This document shows, one piece after another, positions 7,441 through 12,500 of a stretch of 12,500 bases of DNA; within the stretch, counting starts at the first letter, position 1, and every line of letters starts with the position of its first letter. The position numbers and the translations under genes are program-made. The stretch is from Chrysomallon squamiferum (lineage: Eukaryota; Mollusca; Gastropoda; Neomphalida; Peltospiridae), in the NCBI GenBank assembly GCA_012295275.1, contig CM022665.1:44561152-44573651 (forward strand), given 5' to 3'. The notes beneath the pieces are model-generated. The model was given only the letters and a program-made list of their open reading frames with translations, had not been told where the DNA came from and ran no database searches.

Positions 7441-7970
7441 ATATTTCAGCATTAAAAATTCATTAGTTGAGGTTTTGTGTTCAGACAATAATCATCTGTA
7501 AGAGTAAAACCCATTTCTGCTGCTTTTATTAACTACTTGCTATTTATTAGCAATAAGAAATATTTTATATCTTCCTTCCCATGGGTTGAAAATAAAAAAT
7601 AAATAATAACAAGGCTTTTGATTAACCAGTCATAACGAAATGGCCGGAATGTGAGAAAAAAAAGCTCAGTGTCTGCAGTGAGGATGATGGATCCAGTGAA
7701 TGATCTAATCATACTGGAACATCATCATCATCATCAAAGCTGTAAATTTGGTTCTTAAGCAGTGATTCGAAACCGAAGAAGTCAAATCACGCAAATCTTC
7801 TTCTTCTTCCTCCTCCTAAAATGTAGTTCCGAGATGACGTATCCTAGAAATGACTTGTAATGACTGAATACCTGTACAGGTGTGAGTGTTGACCAGGATG
7901 AGAAATGTGTACCAAACACCCCCCCCACACACAACCAATTAACCTGTAAGTAAAAGGTGTGTTGCTTTGA
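7441..7970. other. Single-copy-looking segment with small repeats and a palindrome
   Basis: It has more complex sequence than its neighbours but no recognisable gene. It contains a stem of TTGCTA and TAGCAA (7537-7542 and 7548-7553), an ATC tract (7721-7736), a TTC-to-TCC pyrimidine tract (7796-7817), a TGACGTA half-CRE-like word near 7834, a 12-bp palindrome (7870-7881) and a C8 run (7919-7926). Confidence 0.55.
7870..7881. repeat. 12-bp perfect palindrome ACCTGTACAGGT
   Basis: The even palindrome overlaps a CAGGTG hexamer at 7877-7882, the same word clustered at 1338-1580. One such palindrome in 12.5 kb could be chance. Confidence 0.8.
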
Positions 7971-8196
<226 letters not shown>

Positions 8197-8277
8197 ATAA
8201 ATGGCAGTGATTGATGTGAAAATAGATTTCAATAACATCACCAGTCCAGTTTTTATGTGTGACAAGTTATTTTATTA

Positions 8278-8820
8278 GTGGTTTTGTGTCTGGTTATATC
8301 ATTCTTGTGGTTAGTGTCTGGTTACATCATTCTAGTGGTTTGTGCCTGGTTATATCATGTAGAGGTTGGTGTCTGGTTATATCATTCTAGTGGTTTGTGT
8401 CTGGTTATATCATGTAGAGGTTGGTGTCTGGTTATATCATTCTAGTGGTTTGTGTCTGGTTAAATCATGCAGTGGTTAGTGTCTGGTTATATCATGTAGT
8501 GGTTAGTGTCTGGTTATATCATGCAACGGTTAGTGTCTGTTTATTTCATGTAATGGTTAGTGTCTGTTTATTTCATGTAGTGGTTAGTGTCTGGTTGTAT
8601 CATGTAGTGGTTAGTGTCTGGTTATATCATGTAGTGGTTAGTGTCTGGTTATTTCATGTAGAGGTTGGTGTCTGGTTATATCATGCAGTGGTTAGTGTCT
8701 GGTTATATCATACACTGGTTAGTGTCTGGTTGTATCATGCAGTGGTTAGTGTCTGGTTCTTTCATGCAGTGGTTAGTGTCTGGTTATATCATGCAGTGGT
8801 TAGTGTCTGATTATTTCATG
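8278..8820. repeat. 27-bp minisatellite, about 20 copies
   Basis: The unit is GTGGTTAGTGTCTGG followed by TTATATCATGTA or CATGCA. The first unit is 29 bp, later early units alternate 27 and 28 bp (those ending CATTCTA are 28), and from about 8445 all units are 27 bp. Units at 8335-8389 and 8390-8444 form two copies of a 55-bp dimer, GTGG...CATGTA plus GAGG...CATTCTA. Variants such as TCTGTTTATTTCATG occur in adjacent units, which fits local spread by unequal exchange. The 27-bp length makes a nine-residue frame repeat (VVSVWLYHA), but that frame has no ATG start and is disrupted by the 28-bp units. Confidence 0.97.
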
Positions 8821-9007
8821 GTTGTGAAATGAAGGTGTGCGAAAATAATCCTTTAAATTAAGCATCAAATATGATCAAAGTATTTTAAAAGTACAGGTAA
8901 GCTTATCAGAAACCACATTAGTTTTTAAGATTACAGTCTCATTCTGTGCCTGTTCCTGGTTTTTATCAAGCTCGTAACATAGTCCATCCGTTCCTGGTTT
9001 TTTTCAG
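8821..9007. other. Unique flank with splice-like signals and a short direct repeat
   Basis: A donor-like TACAG|GTAAGC lies at 8892-8902 and a strong acceptor-like TTCCTGGTTTTTTTCAG ends at 9007, with a possible branch word CGTAAC near 8973-8978. These would bound a 111-bp intron, but the frame upstream of the donor has a TAA within four codons. TTCCTGGTTTTT occurs at 8953 and 8991, 38 bp apart. Confidence 0.4.
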
Positions 9008-9191
9008 TTACATATACTGCGCGAGCGACTCTGTTACAGAACTGTTGTTCACTCGAGTACCTCTATTTACCTGTCCAGATACCTCCGTAGATCGTTACTC
9101 GAGGCGACTGTTTGAAGAGGCCATCTTGGCTTTTACAGTACGTAGGCAAGTGTTTACATTGGCTCGTGGTCCAGTTTCACAAGTGGTCTAA
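9008..9191 (+). CDS. Possible terminal exon in a CpG-rich patch, unrecognised
   Basis: This is the most gene-like patch in the window. It follows a strong acceptor-like signal (TTCCTGGTTTTTTTCAG ending at 9007) and stays open for about 61 residues to TAA at 9189-9191. The reading runs SYIYCASDSVTELLFTRVPL, continues through CPDTSVDRYSRRLFEEAILA, and ends VSQVV. Composition is balanced, and about ten CpG dinucleotides occur in roughly 160 bp, against very few elsewhere. I do not recognise the family. An upstream exon in phase could not be found: the nearest donor (8896/8897) is preceded by an in-frame stop. The same DNA read on the other strand looks like a promoter and first exon, which is the main competing explanation. 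Confidence 0.25.
9061..9170 (-). promoter_or_regulatory. Possible minus-strand promoter and first exon (CCAAT box, YY1-like site)
   Basis: On the minus strand, GAGCCAATG (complement of 9157-9165) matches a CCAAT box, the NF-Y target. About 30-40 bases further on, GCCAAGATGGCC (complement of 9119-9130) matches the YY1 motif that often lies just downstream of start sites of TATA-less promoters. A donor-like CTGGACAG|GTAAATAG follows at 9071/9070. The ATG inside the YY1-like word opens a frame of only nine codons (stop at 9097-9095), so any exon here would be non-coding or carry a short upstream frame. High CpG content supports an unmethylated promoter. No downstream minus-strand exon was found, so this remains a proposal. 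Confidence 0.27.
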
Positions 9192-9402
9192 CTCAAGCTG
9201 GCAGATATGACTGTGCTAAATGTGTGGAAGGGAGACTTTTAAAGTTTGAAATGATGAGTAAATGTCTGGGGCTGGGATTTTCGAAAGAATGAGAAACAGT
9301 ACCGGTTTGGTTTGAAAAGGTGTGGAAAGATGTTTGTGATAACTGATGGGTGAAAATGATTGATGTGGAAATATAGGATAAACGTCTGAGAGAAATGGTA
9401 GA
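9192..9402. other. Purine-rich plus-strand sequence, nothing recognised
   Basis: G/A-rich on the plus strand, with words such as GGGGCTGGGATTTTCGAAAG and repeated GATG/GTGAAAATGAT. Minus-strand open frames overlap it but merge into the following TG/TA tract and are not supported as genes. Confidence 0.5.
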
Positions 9403-9520
9403 GTGTGTGTGTGTGTGTGTGTCTGTGGGTGTATATATCTGTGTGTGTGTTGTGTGTGTGTATATACATGTATATGTATATATATATATATGTATATATG
9501 TGTGTGTGTGTGTGTGTGTG
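9403..9520. repeat. Compound TG / TA / TG microsatellite
   Basis: GT units (9403-9422), TGTGGGTGTATATATCTG interruptions, more TG, a TATATG/TA core (9460-9498), then TG units to 9520. Open frames over it on both strands are H/T/Y/I or V/C low complexity. Confidence 0.96.
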
Positions 9521-9641
9521 GAAAAATGGGCAAAACATTCCAAAGCTTTTATTATTACAAACTGAAACATTTTTTAACAAGGTTACCTGTCATTATAAAA
9601 TACAAATAAAACAAAACAAAAAAAACATGTATTTATATGTC

Positions 9642-9666
<25 letters not shown>
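9642..9666. repeat. (AT)12 microsatellite
   Basis: A perfect AT dinucleotide tract followed by AAATAAATTATTT. A palindromic tract of this type can extrude as a cruciform. Confidence 0.95.
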
Positions 9667-9673
<7 letters not shown>

Positions 9674-10290
9674 TATTTAAAAGATTTTTTTAAAATGGAA
9701 AAGAAAGAAAGTACTTAGTAGATAAACAATTTGAAATTTGAAAGAGTGTGATTTACACATTTGGAAATGATAAATGAATGAATCTTTAATGACACCTTAA
9801 TACTTTATTTTTTTATAATTTTTTATTTATTTATTTTTTTTTTAGTATTATTGATGCAATAAAAAAAAATGGTAAAACCAGAGAAAACAAAGAAATTCAG
9901 ACTTCTTTTTTTTTTTTAAATTAACAGAAGATTTAGGAAAAACAAAAGTGGCATCAGATACTCCATTGAAGAGCTCTGGCTAGAACGGGAAATTGCCTAA
10001 CACAGCAACAAAAGAGTGTGATAAATCTTACAGCTTATTTCTTCTCAGAAAGAATCCTTTACCTTTCAGCTACAAATCAATTCTGTATCCAAAACAGTTT
10101 TGTAGTAAATCAACCGTAACGTGAAAAATATTCATAATAATTAATTACCTGTTTATTTTCCTGAATATACGAGTATTTTTGTTTTCATATTTACCTACAT
10201 TTTAATCATTTTATTATTATTATTTTTTTTATTTTAAATTTTTTTTTTTTTTTTACTTTTCATTCAGAATTTTGATCTGATATATGATAT
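9667..10290. other. AT-rich segment, one dispersed-repeat fragment, otherwise quiet
   Basis: Poly-T and poly-A runs alternate with moderately complex sequence. The only explained piece is the fragment at 9978-10012. No coding frame, RNA or element boundary was supported. Confidence 0.55.
9978..10012 (-). repeat. Inverted relative of the 5186-5427 repeat
   Basis: The words GGCTAGAACGGGAAAT and, after 11 further bases, GCAACAAAA match the reverse complement of the 120-bp units (GGTTAGAACGGGAAA and GCAACAAA, with nearly the same spacing). About 23 of 24 bases in the two conserved words agree, while the spacer differs. This is a short fragment, so homology is likely but not certain. Confidence 0.5.
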
Positions 10291-10292
10291 TT

Positions 10293-10339
10293 AAAAAAAA
10301 AAAAATTTAATTTTTATTTTTTTTTTTTTTTTTTTTTAA

Positions 10340-10392
<53 letters not shown>
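10293..10392. repeat. A13 then T21 and T50 homopolymer cluster
   Basis: An A13 run (10293-10305) is followed by T-rich sequence, T21 (10317-10337) and an uninterrupted T50 (10343-10392). The T50 is the longest homopolymer in the window. It may mark the poly(A) end of a minus-strand retroposed sequence to its right, or be slippage. Assembly length here should be treated as approximate. Confidence 0.95.
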
Positions 10393-10396
<4 letters not shown>

Positions 10397-11022
10397 ATTT
10401 AAAAGTACTTTCCGTTTGTTCGCAATAAGCCAGCCATGAACACAAGATAAATTCCAGAATTTTCAATTGAACTCTTTGTTGTCTTTCATCCTGCGATGTT
10501 ATCATGACTAAGATACTTCTCTTTCTTTTCTTTTCTTTTCTTTTTTCCCTCCCCCATTCATAAATACTCTGGTATGTACTGCTTGACTGATCCGCAAAAG
10601 CTTGGACAGATAATACAGTAAATAATATTCAAACGCTGAATGAGAAATATTCCCATGAGCACTTTGAGCTTGTGTTCCGACTCATTCGAAACTGTTTCAT
10701 TTCTGCTCACGAGCTGAAGGAAGTCAGCTCAAATAATTTTTTTTTTTTTCCCAAATTGATTAAACTTGGCAGCCAATGTTAGTTTCGGTAGAAGTCCTTT
10801 TTCCACGATATGACTTATTTGTTCAAGTGATGTGTTGCCTACAAAATGAGCAGTCAAATATTTATGGCCTTCTGATCATGCTATGTCAATATACAGTGTA
10901 GCATGGTGTGTTTTTTTGTGTGGTTGTTGTTTTTCAGAATGTGTCCACCAGTATGAAGTTGTCTGTGTATTTTGCCTAGCTGAATTTCTGTGTAGCATGG
11001 AACATGTTGTTGATTTGTGTTC
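10393..11022. other. 630-bp single-copy-looking segment, no gene recognised
   Basis: Balanced sequence with scattered CpG. A minus-strand frame begins with ATG at 10505 (MITSQDERQQRVQLKILEFI) and runs into the poly-T without a stop, so it encodes only a lysine run at its end. A CTTTT tract lies at 10520-10546. TTTGAGCT (10663-10670) and AGCTCAAA (10726-10733) could pair across 55 bases. An acceptor-like TTGTTGTTTTTCAG ends at 10937 and GTGTAGCATGG occurs at both 10897 and 10990. None adds up to a supported gene. Confidence 0.5.
10520..10546. repeat. (CTTTT)n pentanucleotide repeat
   Basis: Four to five CTTTT units beginning in CTCTTTC and ending in a TCCCTCCCCC pyrimidine run. Confidence 0.88.
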
Positions 11023-11149
11023 ATATATATATATATATATAGATATAGATATAGACATAGACATAGACATACCTATATATATATATATAGATATGTATAT
11101 GTATGTACGTATATATATATATATATGTACATGTGTGTATATGTATATG

Positions 11150-11209
<60 letters not shown>

Positions 11210-11258
11210 TATACATGTAGACACAGAGAGAGAGAGAGACAGAGAGATTTGTTTTCCT

Positions 11259-11297
<39 letters not shown>

Positions 11298-11306
11298 TTT
11301 CCTTTC
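11023..11306. repeat. Compound TA / AGATAT / TATG / (AC)21 / GA microsatellite
   Basis: In order: a TA tract (11023-11040), ATAGAT and GACATA hexamers (11041-11072), TA and TATG mixtures to 11162, a pure AC tract (11163-11205), and two GA tracts. A 16-base word, GATTTGTTTTCCTTTC, follows each GA tract at 11246-11261 and 11291-11306, so a 45-bp block is tandemly duplicated with its GA array. Open frames up to about 200 codons cross this region but are repeat translation. Confidence 0.95.
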
Positions 11307-11378
11307 TGAATAATCAATCTTCTTGTCTGTTATTGTTTTTGGTTTTCTTCTTTCTGTCAATATCTTTATCCAATGCTC

Positions 11379-11407
11379 CTCTCTCTTTCTTTCTTTCTTT
11401 CTCTCCT

Positions 11408-11474
<67 letters not shown>
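11379..11474. repeat. (TTTC)n then (CT)32 microsatellite
   Basis: A TTTC stretch and CTCTCCTTCC lead into an uninterrupted CT tract at 11411-11474. Together with the GA tracts at 11222-11292 it makes two complementary arms about 120 bp apart. Confidence 0.97.
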
Positions 11475-11477
<3 letters not shown>

Positions 11478-11695
11478 ATCTTTATTATTAAATTTTTTTC
11501 TCATTGAACTTTTGAAGGAGACGCACTGGCTGGTTATTTTTTGCAGCATCATTACGTTGTCAACGTTGCAGTCTAATTTTGTTGTGACCTCCTTATCTCT
11601 CAGACATTTTTGCCTGTTTTTTTTTCTCTGTCTGCTTTTTAAAAGTCAGTTATGTGCACCTTTGCACTTATTCAAAGCAATTTATACAATTCTGT
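11475..11695. other. Unique sequence ahead of a poly-A run
   Basis: Non-repetitive sequence includes a one-base-centred palindrome, ACGTTG-T-CAACGT (11554-11566), and a polypyrimidine run near 11615-11640. It ends in poly-A and so could be the 3' end of a plus-strand retroposed transcript, but no AATAAA lies in the expected 10-30 bases before the tail. Confidence 0.4.
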
Positions 11696-11729
11696 AAAAA
11701 AAAAAAAAAAAAAAAAAGAAAAAAAAAAG
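11696..11729. repeat. Poly-A tract (A22, then A-rich)
   Basis: A22 followed by G and further A runs, fading into A-rich sequence to about 11810. Could be a retroposon tail or simple sequence. Confidence 0.93.
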
Positions 11730-11841
11730 AAACCAAACGAAAACCAAGCAACAACAAGAAGAAAAAGAAATAAAATTTTAAATACAAATGTATAATAAAT
11801 AAAGAAGACAAAATGGTTATTATGTGTCATCATTTCATAGT

Positions 11842-11883
11842 GATGATTATTATTGTTGTTGTTGTTGTTGCTATTACTATTAC

Positions 11884-11929
<46 letters not shown>

Positions 11930-11969
11930 TTATTATTACTACTACTACTACTACTACTATGACTAGTTC

Positions 11970-12003
<34 letters not shown>

Positions 12004-12212
12004 GTTATTGTTATTATTATTACTACTACTATTACTACTACTATGACAGCTATTATTTTATTACTATTATTATTACTACTATTATTAATAGTAATATTAT
12101 TATTATTTTTATTAATATTATTATTATTGTTATTATTATTATTATTATTATTACTATTATATTATTATTATTACTATTATTATTAGTAATATTAGTATTA
12201 TTATTATTATTA
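11842..12212. repeat. 370-bp triplet array (ATT, GTT, ACT variants)
   Basis: Blocks of ATG/ATT, GTT (11856-11870), ATT (about 11886-11937), ACT (11938-11960), ATT (11970-12002), GTT/ATT, ACT again, then ATT with scattered ACT and AGT. The phrase ACT-ACT-ATGAC closes both ACT blocks (near 11957 and 12040), indicating an internal duplication. Triplet phase is kept through most of the array, which creates a 120-codon open frame of C, Y, I, T and L runs; this is not a gene. Confidence 0.97.
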
Positions 12213-12500
12213 TATAATGATATCATACACAATGATCCTTTGCCAGTTTAGTTTAGTCTTTTTCTAAATTATTCCAGATAAAATAAATAAAAAGTAAAAC
12301 ATTTTACAGCATCCTTTTATTAAAATTCTTTTTCATCTCTTTATGTTAATTCCAAAAAATATTTGCAATTCCTCATTGTTACCTGTATCATTCACACATT
12401 TTTCATTTCTTTCTCTCTTTTTTTCTTCAAAATAATTATATGTACCACCATGATGTAAATAATAAAAATTATTTCACATCGGCTGGTTACAAAACGACCG
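12213..12500. other. AT-rich DNA to the window end, nothing recognised
   Basis: Moderately complex AT-rich sequence with no notable frame, repeat or signal. The last bases turn slightly GC-richer and may belong to a feature continuing beyond the window. Confidence 0.55.

Noticed and set aside
7755-7780. Minus-strand GGTTTCGAATC resembling a tRNA T-arm or SINE B box
   Set aside because: The flanking five-base arms do not pair around TTCGAAT, and no A box or cloverleaf could be placed at the right distance, so neither a tRNA nor a tRNA-derived SINE is supported.
8421-8810. 129-codon plus-strand frame with a nine-residue repeat (VVSVWLYHA)
   Set aside because: The frame exists because the minisatellite unit is 27 bp. 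It starts at a TTG codon, has no splice or promoter context, and is broken by the 28-bp units at the left end.
8892-9007. A 111-bp intron from CAG|GTAAGC to TTTTTTTCAG
   Set aside because: The signals are good, but the frame matching the downstream exon has a TAA at 8886-8888, four codons before the donor, so the pair cannot join coding exons. A non-coding upstream exon remains possible.
9605-9610. AATAAA as the poly(A) signal of the candidate exon at 9008-9191
   Set aside because: It is over 400 bp downstream, beyond a TG/TA tract, and AATAAA is common by chance in DNA this AT-rich.
10883-11491. 202-codon plus-strand frame, the longest in the window
   Set aside because: Its first 50 residues are from unique DNA, but the rest is TA, AC, GA and CT repeat translation. 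The cysteines in the first part do not match a recognised zinc-binding spacing.
10343-11729. T50 on the left and A22 on the right taken as ends of one inverted element
   Set aside because: No matching terminal sequence adjoins the two runs and the interior contains unrelated microsatellites, so a single element is not supported.
11824-12186. 120-codon frame of C, Y, I, T and L runs
   Set aside because: It is entirely the ATT/GTT/ACT array; homopolymer amino-acid runs follow from the triplet repeat.

Overview
This window looks like non-coding DNA from an animal nuclear genome. It is strongly AT-rich, has no compact gene arrangement, and no full-length protein gene, rRNA, tRNA, CRISPR array or intact transposon could be recognised. 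By the boundaries listed here, about 2.6 kb is simple sequence (ATT/AAT, TG/AC, TA, TTTA, CT/GA, poly-T/poly-A) and about another 2.3 kb is longer-unit tandem or duplicated DNA. This mix of long TG, TA-TG-AC compound tracts and very long ATT tracts resembles mollusc genomes, especially cephalopods such as octopus. That assignment is inference from repeat style only; no marker gene supports it.

Layout. 1-2245: AT-rich DNA with a compound TG/TA/AC tract (788-1100), a cluster of CAGGTG hexamers (1338-1580), two 15-bp odd palindromes (1640-1679) and a T29 run. 2246-3440: AAT/AAAT/TA/CTA arrays, then an approximately 155-bp duplicated block carrying AAT and GAA tracts. 3441-4600: a short single-copy-looking stretch with a TG tract, then nested tandem duplications with poly-T. 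4600-5130: pyrimidine-rich simple sequence, then a GC-richer patch with a possible terminal exon and a near-perfect inverted repeat. 5186-5860: a 120-bp tandem duplication whose core reappears inverted near 9980, then a decayed 22-27-bp repeat. 6400-7440: a satellite of about 105 bp in ten copies with a trimeric higher-order pattern. 7971-8196: a TG tract whose central 143 bp is uninterrupted. 8278-8820: a 27-bp minisatellite with about 20 copies. 8821-9400: the only clearly CpG-rich patch, readable either as a plus-strand terminal exon or as a minus-strand promoter with a first exon. 9403-10392: TG/TA tracts, quiet AT-rich DNA and very long poly-T. 10393-12500: a single-copy-looking segment, a TA/AC/GA/CT compound region, poly-A, and a 370-bp ATT-type triplet array.

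No set of genes working together is visible. The most informative objects are the trimeric satellite, the CpG-rich patch at 9008-9191, the inverted dispersed repeat shared by 5186-5427 and 9978-10012, and the palindrome and E-box region at 1338-1679. The long open frames in this window nearly all arise from stop-free microsatellites or from repeat units whose length is a multiple of three.
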